Source: Halictus rubicundus (taxonomy: Eukaryota > Arthropoda > Insecta > Hymenoptera > Halictidae). From it: a stretch of 64,000 nucleotides of DNA. The stretch covers positions 11,513,001-11,577,000 of the forward strand of contig NC_135149.1 in assembly GCF_050948215.1 (NCBI RefSeq), read 5' to 3'. Below, one piece after another: positions 32,110 through 44,970 of the stretch (within the stretch, counting starts at the first letter, position 1; each line of letters opens with the position of its first letter). The notes below the pieces were generated by a model, which was not told the origin of the DNA, did no database searches, and saw nothing but the letters and a program-made list of their open reading frames with translations. A program made the translations under genes and the position numbers.

Positions 32110-35100
32110 AACGGTTTTCCACAGTTGAAAAGACGAATAACAACGACAGCTCGTGCTGCCGAAAGTCTTTCGCGCGAGCCTATCGCCACCGGATACAAAC
32201 GGAAACGATTCCGCAAGGCCCTCGAATCGACTCGGTAACCGGGTCGACGTTAATTAAACGCGATTACAACCGCGTCTCGCGTTCCGCGTTGCAAAATATG
32301 CAAACGAACTCTTTCCTTAGGCATTGTGCGATTACGCTCAAAGATCGCGAGGAACGAAGGCTATTTGACGAGTGGCACCTGGAGTAGATCCAAACAGATC
32401 TCTCTCGGAATTTTCGATCCCTTTTCGCCCGGCGACGGTGACGCCTCTCCGTGGGAAATTACTGTCACTTAATCTATTTATATTGTAAGACGACAGGTTA
32501 ACAGTAATGTATTCGTAATTATACAATACAACATTTTATACAAATACGATTTTATACAAATCAACACAACATATGACGGTAAAATCGGTATTGTAAATTC
32601 ATATCGCACTCCTCTCTTCTTACATACACTTTATGCTATTTAGGTTATTCTCTATTCAGATACTATTTCTTACAGTAGAGTGTATTTACAATTTTGTTGT
32701 GGATTTTTATGCCATCCGGGTTGTTGGGAGCATGGTTAATACTTCCAGATGTAATGCGCTGACGCAGTAGAAATACTAATCAAGTTGTTCTCATTTTTTA
32801 ATTATTTCTGTGAAATATTCAAGGTTTATCAGTAGCTAATAGACTTACAGCAAAAATAAAACGTCACAATTAGTTAGTTAATTTCTCCCGGAGAAAAACG
32901 TCGAAAAAATCGGTTTTTATTTTTTTTCAACTATTACGCACCAAATTGTAAAATCCAAAATTATTCATGAACAATAATTACAACAATATATTGGTACTGT
33001 AAAAATATAGATTTTGTATCTCTAGAACTTCCGTGTGAAATCAGCATTTTTTCGATTTTTTAGAAGTTTTTGATTTTTCACCAGCAAGATTTTCAATTTA
33101 AAAATTTTAAACGAATTACAGAGTATGTATTTGGTTGCTTGACATGTCCCAGATTTTTCTCAGAATTTCTGAACAACATTAACTAGGGAAAATAGGCCAA
33201 AAATTGATTTTTCGATTTCACCCCATAACTACCCTTCCAAAAGAGATACGGGGTTGCAATTTTACACAGTATGTTTTTTCTTGATGTCCTATCGAATGAC
33301 CTATAAGCCACATGATTCTATGAAGGGCACTTTTGACCCCCTTATCCGGCTATACCCTCTACTAGCTTATGCAAAGTAACTAGAAATTTCTTTCCGCCTT
33401 TGATCATTGTGGTTCATAGAAAATAATAAGAGGGATACTGCTAACTGTGTAGGAAACAGCTAACCCCCCGAACGAGAACGAAACTGAAGTACGAGAGCTT
33501 CAGATAAAATCGTGTCCACACTTTTCCATTAACTTCCTCCCCGACAGCGTTATTCATTCCCCGTTAAAGGGATAGGGAAGCACCGCGATCGCTTTCTTTC
33601 GAACACGTCAGACCCGACAAAGTGGATTTTCGCAGAGCGTTCACACTTATCGGAAGACGATCTCGAAGAAAGTGGCAGAGAACGAGAACTTGCCTGCGAG
33701 ACCGAGAGAAAACGCAAGAGAAAGAGGCAGAGCGTAGCATTCCTTTCCCCGCGCCGACCATCTGCATATTTCCACCGGTGACGTTCATTCGTCGCTCTTT
33801 CCTTCTGCATCGTCTACGTTACACCGGCATCTTTGATACTCTCACTCTGTCATTGTCATCATATTGGGGTAGAGGATAGCTGCAGGGTGAAAAATTTATA
33901 ACAAGTACATTTTTTTGTGCGCTCGGTAAGGGTAGAAATTGTATTAGAAACAGAAATTGTTGGATTCGGAAGTGGCTAATAAAATATTTTTTCTTAGGTG
34001 AACATGTCGAGGTCATTTTAAGTTTCATTTTCTTTAAATAATATCCGACAAATTTTCGTCAGAAAAACATAGTCTCTTCCATTCTGATACCTAACTCTAC
34101 AGTATACAATTTAATTTTCGAAAGATACGTTTGACCAATCATTGACAAATCCACTGACTAATGCTGGCTGACTTTCGACCTCAAGAGGTTAACAGACACA
34201 CCATGTATTTTTTAATTAGTAGAGGCTATGAAGAACTGAACATTTGAGTGCCCATGTCTAAGGAAATCACTTCAAGGGCGTGCACAATTCTGCCACTTTA
34301 AAAATCTCCGGTTGCATCGCAAGGAAAAATGAAATCACTCGTTCAATTTGTGGAGGTAAACCGTTCCTGTTGGGAACACTTCGTTCCTAAAACAGTGAGA
34401 ATCATTCAGGTTGATGACTCATCCTCCACGCTTGCAACCGTGCAATTCCTCTCTCTTTCGTTTTCTCTTTTTTCGGCAGCTCGGCATCGGAAGGGGCGGA
34501 GAAGGAAAGAGAAAGAAAGGGAGAGAGATGGAACAGGGTGGAAATGAGATTTCCAGGGGCAATTTGAAGCGAGTTTGCCTGTAAAAGGGTCGAGATGGAG
34601 GTCTCAAAACGAAGAAGAAGTGGCGGCGACGAGGTCGAGGACTGACGAGGCACGAAAGGAAGAGCGCGCTACCGCGACGGATGGAAATACGCGGGGAGCT
34701 GGAGGAACCTAGGGAGAAAGAGAGACACAGAGAAACAGAGTGGGGACGAGATACAGGGAGAGGGAAAGAGAAGAACGGGGAAAGTGCCGGCGCGGAACGA
34801 GCTGCTTTATTATGACTTGCCGGGGAAAATTTATCTGGTGACCCTCCTCCCTTCGCTGATCCAACCCCCGACAGCCTGCTTTGATCCGTTTCACGTTTCG
34901 CCCCGCGGCGCGGGCGGGCCCGATGTCGAGGGGGCTCGAAAGAACAAGGGGCAAGGATAAAGGGACCGGAATAGAGACGTCGAGGAACTGCAAAGAGCTT
35001 TCGTCGGGAGCTCGAGATTACGAGAACTGATTAGGGGCTCGGAGCGTGAGGCTCCTCGAGGGTCTCGAGTGTCTTTCCGACGCTGCTATCGTCACTGACG

Positions 35101-36286
35101 CAAACAGAATAATTCATTCTTCGATTGTCCTCCCGGCCCTACAGCCCGTTCGCGACATATATCCCTTTTTTTTCCTCCGTTCACATCTCTGTCGCCGGAT
35201 ACGATGTTCGCGCTCCATGGATAAAACGGTGCCACGTGCGCGCTGACATCGCCGTTCCTGCAAGGGTGTTTTCTGAAGTAACGGCTCTAGATCTTAACGA
35301 AACTTTATCCCCCTGATAGGGGGATGAAACTCTACCAATAATACTAGATTCGTTTTTTTTTTTTTATTAGCCATTGTTCGTATTGAAGGTGGCCTCGAAG
35401 TTTTCGGTGAGAACCATTATTATGGTCGAATGTGTTGACGCATACGTGTTATACTCCTCAGTGACATATATGAAATGTATGAATCGTCTTATTCGCATCC
35501 TGTACGCATCTATTATCCCGAATTAATATTTATTATAAGTTATTGTATTTATTATAAATATATTACGTTTATATACTGTGCCAATTCTGTCAGTATCCAG
35601 TACTATTTATTTCGCGACGAGTACATTCTCGTTTATTTTTCATAATTTTTATCAGTTGATTTTACAACGAGTGGTATAGTTTCTTTTCTTGGCGATTTGA
35701 ATAATTCCATTCGGGTGCAAAAGCTTCTTCACTTCTTGAAAGCTTTCGTTCCCCAGCTTTCTAAATCATTCGAGCAAGATGCTAACAATTTCAACAAGTT
35801 TCAATAATGTCAATGTATTGTATGCAAGCTAGGATAATGTAGGTGTATTTTAATTGTTAGCGAAGGTTTGCACAAGTTCTGTATATTTTTAACTCTTCAG
35901 AAACGAATGTTTACAATGGTGAGATTCTCTAGCGGATGCAACGAAGCTTATTCTGTATTTGTTGGAGTCCTCCTTTCTGAATCTTTTTTTTTTAGGACAC
36001 GGTAATTGTCAATTTTTAATATCGGATACAAGTGGCGTCGACCTTTCGAAAAGCAGTGCGAGTGTTAAATAACGCGTCGCGTTCGAGGGCATCGATTTGG
36101 AAAGTGCGTCGGGTACGCTTGCACTCGACTCGCCAGTCTGGATGCACCTACGTGTATGCACCGAGCGTACTTCAACCCTCGTGCGTTTAATATCATGTGT
36201 GTTTAATGTCACCACTAGCAAAGAGAAAGTGATTTTTGATGATCAGAATCAACATTCTTTGTTAACTTATTGGAGCATAAATACAT
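32110..36286. other. noncoding stretch, AT-rich TE-like tract then polypurine tract
   Basis: 32880-33370 is AT-rich with runs such as AAAATAGGCCAAAAATTGAT and CACTTTTGACCCCCTTATCC that feel like old transposon sequence, but I find no termini. 34490-34785 is strongly purine-biased on the + strand (GGAAAGAGAAAGAAAGGGAG and similar) and follows a long pyrimidine tract ending TTTTTTCGGCAG at 34480 that looks like a splice acceptor without a matching donor. No gene is called. Confidence 0.45.
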
Positions 36287-36509
36287 GGTGTCCCGAAAAC
36301 ATTGTCCACATTGAATAATAAAAACACGAGCAACACAAGTTTCATACTTCGAAATCTTGCAGTTGGTACACGAGCATATGGCGGATTTTCGACCTTATTT
36401 TTCTCAAAAACGAAGCGTTCAATAAAAAAAAAATGATTCTTTTATTTTCAACTTATTTTCGCATATATAATCACCACCCGACCGGTTGTATCGTGATTTT
36501 TGGAACACC
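36287..36509. mobile_element. short DNA-transposon-like element with GGTGTYCCRAAAA termini
   Basis: Left end GGTGTCCCGAAAACATTGTC; right end, read on the minus strand, GGTGTTCCAAAAATCACGAT. The first 13 bases match at 11 positions as inverted termini. The interior carries TTTTTCTCAAAAACGAAGCG and an A-run, and no open frame. Termini of this GGGTGT-CC-AAAA type recur in arthropod DNA transposons, but I cannot name the superfamily with confidence. Target duplication is unclear. Confidence 0.6.
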
Positions 36510-38542
36510 CTGTGCATGAAAGCGTGACACGTAGATCTATCCCATAAGAAGATTCCGTTCCCTTTATAAAATTTTCTTTATTTTCTCTCTTCCTCTCTCT
36601 CATTTTTTCACTTCTTCCCTCTCATCGTTCCAGTTCAAGGAACGTGTCACGATTAAAATCTACGAAATTAGCATTTCAGTGTCTCGTCGATTATGAATAA
36701 ATTAGGAGATTATGCAGAATCCGCTTGCCATGATTTTGCAGCTTGCAGATGCTCTTTTGCCAAGAGTTTCCAATGGCAAAAGAACAATGGCTCGCAAATA
36801 GAATGGATTTAGAGTGCATCGAATATTCTAGGAGAACAAGTTTAAGATTGAACCGTCCTAATTACCAAGAATTCATGACCCCGGTTGGTCTTTAATCGTA
36901 TGAAAATTCCGGGTCGGATATTCCGGAATAAATTCAATCTAATAGATTCAATTACACTTGTAACGAAGTCCTCCGGGTTAGCCGAGCCTGCTCGGAACGT
37001 TGCCCAGATAAAGGATTACGGAGAGAAATGTGCCGGATTACGTTAAGATGTACAACGTTAACTTCCCAAGTTTTGGCTGACTTGAAACGCATTCCGCCAG
37101 CCTTAAGGCGGCTTAGATCGTAGTAATGCGGCTTCCCGGGGCAGCGCCGGTATATAATGCATCCGCTTAATTTACACATCCGGTAGGCATTAATAAAGCC
37201 ACGGATAGGATAAACAATTTTCCCTTCGTTGTCGCAAGATTGTTCTCCTTCTTCTTATCTCCGGCGCGCCTGCTCTCGGTTTTAATAAAATCGTCGCAAT
37301 TTTTTTGAAGGGACGCCGAGAAAGTTTCGCGTCTCGCATAAATTCGCCGCGGTGGGGAAAATTCGTAGGGAAGTTCGCGCGCCGCGACGGTGAAAAGTTC
37401 GCATCCGTTACCGTCGAGATACCGGTGGCATTATCGGGCCATCCGGCAGCCGAGGGAACGAAAAAAATAGGAATTCGTTCACGTATTTTTGTGCCCGAAC
37501 GGGAAATACGTTTCAATTATTGTCAAAATATGAAACTCCCCGGGAAATATTCGAGGGAGGACCGTCCCTCGTCGACACCCTTGTGAAACAATCCTCGATC
37601 CTTTCTGTACACAATCTTCGCGTCACCTGAACCCTTCGCCCACACAGAGTTCTTTATCTTGGGACCGCAAACCGTAGAACAAATCGTCCAAACGAAAACT
37701 TATTCCCCTCAACAAAAATGAAATGGAGAAATCCAAAGAGAAAGAAAATAGTGAAAGTAAAACGAGATAATTAGAACAACAAGTTTACTACGTAACGTGA
37801 AAAAGAAATTTAAAAAATTGCAATTGGTCGGAATTACAGAGAAAATACTAAACTTTATTTTCTACCACTTTTTATGTACATCCAATATTAAACAAGTAAT
37901 CTTTTCAAGAGTGTCCGAATATTATTCCGAGTGTTTGTATCTGGCTTCTTACTACTTGTAATATAAAATATTTGCACGAATTATTCGCCAAAATCATTGT
38001 GATAATACATTTTTGGATGTTCGAATACGAGTTTCTTAAGATTTTTTTAAAGAACTATGACTCTGTAAATGCTGCATCAGAGAGACCCACCTTTACAGTT
38101 TGAGGGTCATATAAGAACGTTTACAGTCACTTTTCTTACCGGAAATTTTCTAATTGTTTTCCGTATTTTAATAAAGGGTGCGCACCGTGCACTCGCGTTT
38201 GGTGGTGCGAAGGCAGCTCGCGATAAATTCGGGAAGAGAGCACGGTACGAGAACAAGAGCGAACGTTAGAGGCCCGGGGCCGGTTCTAATAAGGGGTTAA
38301 TTAGTTGACTGTTGAACAGGGAAAGAACAGGCAAACGGGCATTGTTCGGAACGTGTGCCGTTTCGCTTGAAAGGTGAGAGGGGGCGGAGGTAAGGTCGAT
38401 TGAGGATAAGGCAGCGTTCGGCAAACCATTGGCACGTGGTTCTCCTTCCTACCGTTTCGGTCCTCACTTAACCTTAAAACGCGGATTCTCGTTTGTGCCC
38501 CGCGGTCGATTGATAGGAGTTGTTCTGGTTTCTCTCTTGCAG
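36510..38542. other. noncoding stretch upstream of candidate exon; possible motif copy at 37931-37960
   Basis: 37931-37960 carries GTGTTTGTATCTGG then CTTCTTACTACTTGTAA, a plausible motif copy, with a weaker relative (AACAAGTTTACTACGT) about 160 bp before it. The GC-rich DNA at 38160-38540 leads into the exon at 38543. Confidence 0.4.
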
Positions 38543-38674
38543 GAAGTTGCCGAGCACCAGCGGGACAACACGGCTTGCTCTGGAAACAGGGGACGGGCGA
38601 GGAAAAGTCGACGAGAGACCGGAGTGGCTGTGATTGAATAACCGGGAAAACTTAAAAACGAATTCTGGGTCAAG
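38543..38674 (+). other. candidate internal 5'UTR (noncoding) exon, 132 bp
   Basis: A textbook acceptor (GTTTCTCTCTTGCAG) precedes the exon and a textbook donor (CAAG|GTGAGTCGAT) follows it. These are the best-matched opposed splice sites I found in the window. All three forward frames contain stops inside the exon (for example TGA at 38632 and nearby TAA), so it is most likely noncoding, such as an internal 5'UTR exon of a gene with large introns, or a long-noncoding-RNA exon. The sequence is GC-richer than its flanks. No downstream coding exon in the next kilobases could be linked to it. A pseudo-exon is the main alternative. Confidence 0.45.
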
Positions 38675-40916
38675 GTGAGTCGATCTCTTCCATCTGAAAA
38701 TATTGCTTCGACTATCAGCGGTGTTCTTTCGGTTTCGACCGGGTTCTATTAACGGAGTAGTTTTATCAGTTTGATTAGCAGATCTAGTTGCCCCACTGGG
38801 CTCCATTAGCGAATTAATTTTGGCGATTCTGGTGGCCAACGTGGCGGCGCCCTTACCTGTCAAAAACGCTGAAAATCGCACATCTTTCCACGCGCATAAC
38901 TTTTGAACTAGTGATCTCCTACGATTGAAACTCGGATTTTCGGCATTTTCTCGCCAGAATCTACAGGATTGCTTAAAAAAAAGTTAAGAATTTCCGGTTT
39001 CCTGAAGTAAAGTTCAACGCCATTTTCATGCCACACTGCTAGGAATTTTATGTCTTCGGATGCTACGATCAGAAAAATATTTCATTCTATTTTAGGACGT
39101 CAGAAATATAATTTCGTGTAGTTTCTATTAGAGAGATTATTTTTCCAGAAACTCGACAGATGTTTGCAGAGTTTCTATTGTTTTCAATGTTGAAGAAAGC
39201 CGTTTCCCCGAGGTTCATTTTACAAGATAGTTCCACAAGGTAGTTTCACAAGATAGGATTTCTAGCATACATTCTATTATATTTGTCCACAACGATTCAA
39301 CGATGCCAGAAAAGTTTCGCTGATTCTCGAGGCAAGTCTCGTCCATAGAATATACTTCATCCGGAATGGATATCAGAATCGTCACGATTCTAAACAAGTA
39401 GGAACTTCTTAGAGACGTCGTACACGGGAGGGGGGATCCGCGAAAGGCTTGTTATGGAATTAAGAGGAATTCAGGGAGAGTTGTTCGAAAGTTCTTAACG
39501 CGGTGCAACATTAAGCGAGCCGAAGTTTCGAGCTACAAATAGGAATGCTGTGGCTGTTCGAGGGAGCGCGGAGGAATCGTCGAGTATTGGGTCAAGGAAA
39601 GTTTAATGATTAATAACCATACCGAAGGCATTTATGTGGAAACTCGGGCGAAAACTTCGATGTCTACATTATCGCGCTCCTTCTTCAAAACTGGATTCTC
39701 TTTTCACGTGAAACAATCGTGGCTCGTCGAAAATTTTGTGTCAAACGCACCGAGGAGACGGCCAAAGGATCCGCGAACCAGCTGGCGCGAACTTTTGAAT
39801 AAACTTTGATTGCCTGTTGCCAGCGAAAGCGACCGGGAGTTGGCAGTGATCGTCGTCTCCGTCGCTAATTAATTTCGGCTCACCGATTTCGCCGAAAGTT
39901 TCAACGAGGTCCGGGGCTACATCGTCGCTTCTCGCGGGACGTAACCTTGTTGCGAGACGGGGGCCAGAGCAAACAGGGTTGCAAAGAGACCGGGAAAGAG
40001 ACGGTGGCTGCGCGGCAGACGCGAGACCAAGTGCTCGTTCTCGGAATCCTCGAAGCCTCGGAAGCCTTCGGGTCAGATATCAGGCTGCCAGGCGACATTT
40101 CAAGTTCGCCTAAGCAGAAACAGACTCGTCGCCGAGAGTTAGCTCGGATTAATTCCCGAAAGTTCCGCCGTCTAACCGTCGAAGGGTTGACCGACGCCAG
40201 CGGTTAGGGCGCGGCGAGACATGAACGACTCGGGTTTGATCCCAGACACTCCAACTTTTTGCGCCAGCCCTTCAGGAAATATTTTTTTACGGGCGTCAGT
40301 AGGGTCCTCCTTGATGAAATTCTTCCCCGAGAAGCTCAAAGTCAGGCTTATTAGACGCTAATCAAGATATAAGCATTTTTACTGAGAAGACTTTATCCTC
40401 CACTCCCCTAAATTGTACTAGTCTCAATTTTTACTTCTTTCTTGGTCCTAAATGCTTTGGAAGGCTTCAAATAATCAGTGGCATTTAAAATTGAATTACT
40501 TTTAAACATGCTTTCAAGTGTAACGAATGTCCAAAAAGCTTCTGAAAAAGATCCAGCAAGCATCGAGCACCATCCATCAAGCATTCACGTCTGAAAATTT
40601 CATTTATGCAAATGTAACCGTATATTACAATGAATTGTAGTGCCCCGTGTAACTTTTCGAATGTAAATTCAGGGCTGACATTGCGGATCAAATGTTTTCC
40701 GGAGCGCTCGTACGAGGTGGGAAAAAGTGGTAGGACAATTAATGGGTCTGAGTGCTGTCCAATTAATCATGAACGCGAGCTTTTCCGCCATTGATCATCT
40801 CGCTGGTAGTGGCACTGCCTTCTAGGCAAGAAACCGACGGAAGTTCAGGCTCCCCAGGGTCACGGTGCTCTCGCGTGTCATGCATATACATCTTTCTATA
40901 TACATATATATATATA
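38675..40916. other. noncoding stretch
   Basis: Contains a small 12-13-bp triplicate (39220-39257) and a B-box-like CGGGTTTGATCCCAG near 40224 without tRNA structure. ORFs at 39606-39809 and 39947-40207 are unsupported. Confidence 0.45.
39220..39257 (+). repeat. short tandem repeat, three units of 12-13 bp
   Basis: ACAAGATAGTTC, CACAAGGTAGTTT, CACAAGATAGGA in direct succession. Confidence 0.75.
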
Positions 40917-40970
40917 CATATATGTATGACCATGTACACGTATCTGTCTACGTGTACGTATACATATATG
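40917..40970. other. strong two-part hairpin (11 + 9 bp stem, 6-nt loop)
   Basis: Outer arms CATATATGTAT (40917-40927) and ATACATATATG (40960-40970) are exact complements. Inner arms GTACACGTA (40934-40942) and TACGTGTAC (40949-40957) are also exact, around the loop TCTGTC. An asymmetric internal loop (6 versus 2 nt) separates them. It sits at the end of a TA/CATA-rich tract, so slippage of a microsatellite could have produced the outer arms. Could extrude as a cruciform or fold as RNA; size is near a small pre-miRNA but unsupported by conservation data. Confidence 0.75.
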
Positions 40971-41289
40971 CAAGCACGCGAATCGAGCCGGAGCGAAATT
41001 TCATACCAGGAGATTTCGTCGAACTAATACCCGCGGGGCAAGAAATTGCAAACAAGATCACCTCGTCGGCACCTGAAATTAATCCTTCGCGTGCAACAGA
41101 TGAGACGCCGCGGTGTTACAGCGTCAGTCGCGCGCCAAAGCCTTTTGGATCATTTACAGACAGCCGGGCGCGGCCCCGAACACTCTAATCACTTTCCAAA
41201 TTAGGCGAAAAGGTAATACGATCCTCCGTAGCCTGGAAAACCGGTTCCCAATTCTCAGGTTAAGTTCTCTCATTTTTACGAATCGGAAA
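40971..41289. other. noncoding spacer
   Basis: Short overlapping frames only. An acceptor immediately followed by a weak donor (TTCTCAG|GTTAAG near 41258) is reminiscent of a recursive splice site but is not canonical. Confidence 0.4.
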
Positions 41290-41840
41290 TGCAGAACAAG
41301 TTCTTCCAGGTGCAACGTACAAGAAGTAATCAGACACGACAAATGGAGAAGGAAGATGATGGTCAGACACATAGGTAGTAAATATCATGCAGATTTTTAG
41401 ATTACATTCTCATGCTCTCTGTAATGAACTTTCGTATTGTAGAATAATTTTTTGTGAGGAAAATTCAACTGATAATCCAGCTGTAACCAGTAGAAAACGC
41501 AGAAAATAGTATGACAAGATTGTAGATATGAAATAGCAGAAATTACATTTTCTTAATCTTCTTAATAAATTGGAACGGTAGGATAAATTTTTCTACTCCA
41601 TACATTCTAGCGGTAATCAACTACAGCAAGTGGAAAAAGAAGATAATAGTCGGACACGATCGTAGACGTTAAATAACAGGCACACTTTTAGATTACATTT
41701 TCTTGATCCTCTTAATGAATTGGAACGGTAGAATAAATGTTTCGACGTGGAACATTCAATTGATTGTCAGACACGACACGTAGAAAAGGGAAATAATAGT
41801 CCGACACAGTCGTAGGTATATAATAGCACATATATACAAT
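41290..41840 (-). repeat. tandem array of about four 140-150-bp units carrying the dispersed motif (reverse orientation)
   Basis: Units align clearly. GTCAGACAC / ATGACAAG / GTCGGACAC / GTCCGACAC occur at 41362, 41510, 41649 and 41799 (spacings about 148, 139, 150 bp). Between them recur TTAGATTACATTYTC, TCTTAATRAATTGGAACGGT and AGTRGAAAA. On the minus strand each unit reads GTGTCYGACTATTATCTTC then TTTTCYACTTG, the same two-part motif as the forward clusters. This is the best-preserved array in the window, and its monomer gives the clearest view of the full unit. Confidence 0.85.
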
Positions 41841-44800
41841 TAGTATGGAAGGTTTTTCAACCCTTATACGGTCGAGAGAGCATAGAAGTAGGTTAAAAGC
41901 ATAGAACAAAATATCTTCACTCAATGTTTCGTTTCCGAGATAATTGAATTTGAAATTTATCGGCTTTACGTTCCGCCGAATAGAAAATGGCTAACTGGTC
42001 TGTATTTTCGCGGTCGATTTTCTTGAAAGCATTTTTCCTTTTATTCCGCTTATTTTGTGTAAAAGGTTATCTTGATAGCTGCATCGGAATTATTGGGATT
42101 TAATTAAAATGGCGTGCATTTAAATCTGATTGTCCTAGAAAGAAACTGTGGCATGAAGATATTTCGATTGCTCATGCAGGGTCACTCCCGTACGTATATC
42201 GTTACTGTATCTTCCAGCCTTCTTGCGAATTATTCAACAACAAGGTAGCTGTGAAAAAATTGAGACTTAGGAAAGTGACAACGATCCGGATCAATGGTGT
42301 TGTTGTTTCTAGTTTCCCAGTCTGTCCCGCCTGTTTGTAAGCTGCTTTCCACGATTATATCGAGTATCTTCGATCTGTATTGCAAAGTCTATCAGTAAGC
42401 TCCTTAATGTCAAGAAGCTTAAAAATCCCCTTTTAAACAATAATACCAAGTTATTAAAGAAAACTTATTGGCTCGCGATTTAGATCCACACTGCCATTGC
42501 AGAAATTGGTCAAAACATTTTTTACTTATGAATTACAGATTATAAAAATTATCGAATGACCGCGATTGGACAGTCTTCTGAAAAATTCTCAATCATTAAG
42601 GCAAGCTATTTCGAGTATCGCGATCTAACAATTTCTTTTGGGTCTATTGTTTAGAAGAAACTTACGGAGCCTCGTTTGGGTACGGTGAAGTGATTGAAAA
42701 GCCTATTAACGAGCTTTCGGTAGACAGTGCTAAGAGCGCGGAGCTCTCGAGATTCACGGGCGGAGTTCGGAACGCTGAAATTAGCCGGTGAAATAAGACT
42801 GCGAACTGCGTCAGTCGGTGGGATACGAAAAGTTTCCAGGAACGGGGTAGAAGCGGCCGGATTTTTTCCAAGCGAGTACGTTCTGATTCTGCCGGCATTA
42901 CACGAGCCGGTGAGTTCTGATCTGGCTAGCGCGCGGGCTATATCCCGTCCGTTTCCCTCTTGCCGGCGATACCCGACTCCCGGTAGTCCGTCTTTGTCCG
43001 TTTCCCGGTGGCGTGCTTAAGCTTCTGATTGGCGAGAAATCAATATCCGGCGAAGACGGACGATCGGTTGCGTGAAGATCGAATAAACACGCTTCGCTGA
43101 CCTTGACAAACAGCCGGAGATTCATGCTCAATCGTCTTTGAAACGATACACGCGGCGGAAACAGTTTTTTAACTGAGGGATTTAACCGAACAAGTTCGCC
43201 TCTCGATGGAGCCGGGCTCGGTAAACGCCGGCTTTCGAAGAAAGTCTCCCGCTCCCGAGAATATATTTTCCTTCTTCCCTCGGCGGACATTTTTACAGGG
43301 AATTTTTCTTACTTGGTTCGCTTGTCACCTGTCGGATGACAAGATGTCGATACAGGAATCGCACCGATGCGACGGCAGCTTTGTTTCGTACCGGTTCCCG
43401 AGGTTCCATTTAATTTCCACGGCCGCGTCTGTCGTATCGAAGCGTCGCTTCGATTTTTCTGTCTCCCGGCCCTTCTTATTTAGCTAAAACATCCGGAACT
43501 CGCCCGGAGTAGGTCGCGTAGATTTTATGCGAAACGCGAAACAGATTGATATCGTTCGTCTCGGATTATGGAAATATTAAACGTTGTTACGAAGAGCTGG
43601 GATAAATTCGATAGCAAAACCGAGGTACATTCACTTCGAAATTATAAGTGATCTTGCCCGGGATCGTGATTTACAATAATATGACCAGGAACATTGCTAT
43701 CGTAAGCAGTATTATTCGAAGCATTCGAGTGTTTGCTGTAAAGTTAACTTAAACTGCTGACGAATCTCTATTAAAATTATGGGACATTTAAATATTTTTT
43801 TTCTCAGGAGTTACGAGAGATATTTGAATAAATTTACATTCGTTGGAAGCAGCGAAGCTTCCTCTACGCAATGAATGTTGAAACACATTGATGGGCCTAG
43901 CGGCTCCCAAGATATCGTCGTTTATGTTTACCTGCCACGTGCAATAGATTCATTCATGAATTGTTTAGTAATGCTATTACTACGATTACAATCAGCGTAC
44001 GCACTTCATGAATAAATGAATTATCAATAGGAGCACGTGCACTTCATCGAGCCAGCCCAGCCGTCAAGCATGATGCGCTTCAAAGTCTTATATCTCAGGA
44101 ACCAATAAAGATACCGATACGAAACTACATGGAATTTAAAAATCACACTCCCTTCTATTTTTGAGAATTTATTAAAAATATTGCGCTTGAAATGCCTGTA
44201 ATCCACGGTTCACTGTAGTCTTTATTAACACGGTTAGCAGGAAGCTTCAAGAATTTCTTAAAATTCTTTTGAGATTGCTATAGAGTCCATTTGAATTAGT
44301 ACACGACAAGTACATTTCCGTAGCGACTCGACTTTCATCGAAACAAGTCGGTCGAAAATATTCTCGACGCGACTTTCGTCAAACTAATTCACTCTAGACT
44401 ATTCCGTGTCCGGCTCTCACAAAAATAAATTTGATCTTCGCTCGCAAATACTAATTCCTCAGCCCGTGGAAGCACAAAAGATGCGGCTCTTTGTCGACGG
44501 TAAAAGCCCGACCCGGCAGTCTCCGATTTTCCAGCCAAGTCGTTTCATTTTCGACTTTGAAAGCCCGAACGCAATCCTGTTTTCGTTAAAACGACGTCAG
44601 AGTCCTCGCCTACATGATATACGCAGTTATTTCGCTCACCCCCGGGAAATTGCTCGTGAAAGCTCGCCGCGCGTAAAGCCTTTTCGAGAGCGAGCGGCAC
44701 GGGGGATAAATTTTTTGAAAGCTGTTGTGCGACGATATTCCCCCGTCCTGGATAAAAGTGGCCGCCGCGCCCATGGATCGGCGACGGAGCTTTTCGCGGG

Positions 44801-44920
44801 AATCGTTCTCATTCGTCGCGGGACAAATCGGATAACTGGGGACGGACCGATGGGATCTCTCGTACCTGTCCAGTCGCGTCCTAAACTCTTCTCTGAAACT
44901 TTTGAAATTTTTTGACATTG
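41841..44920. other. noncoding stretch
   Basis: GC-rich block 42660-43490 has overlapping ORFs on both strands; a strong acceptor-like site (AATATTTTTTTTCTCAG at 43808) has no partner donor. The + frame at 44406-44915 (169 codons) overlaps two equally long minus frames and has no recognisable domain. Confidence 0.4.
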
Positions 44921-44970
44921 TTTGCGACGGTTCAGAATCGTTTGCGATGGTTTGAAATCGTTTGCGATCC
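44921..44970 (+). repeat. short tandem repeat, about 20-bp unit
   Basis: TTTGCGACGGTTCAGAATCG, TTTGCGATGGTTTGAAATCG, TTTGCGATCC: two and a half units. Confidence 0.85.

Noticed and set aside
31974..32387. Ser-Leu and Arg-Glu repeat ORFs
   Set aside because: Translations of the (CT)n microsatellite at 32041-32109.
40220..40240. tRNA B-box-like CGGGTTTGATCCCAG
   Set aside because: No A-box or acceptor-stem pairing upstream.
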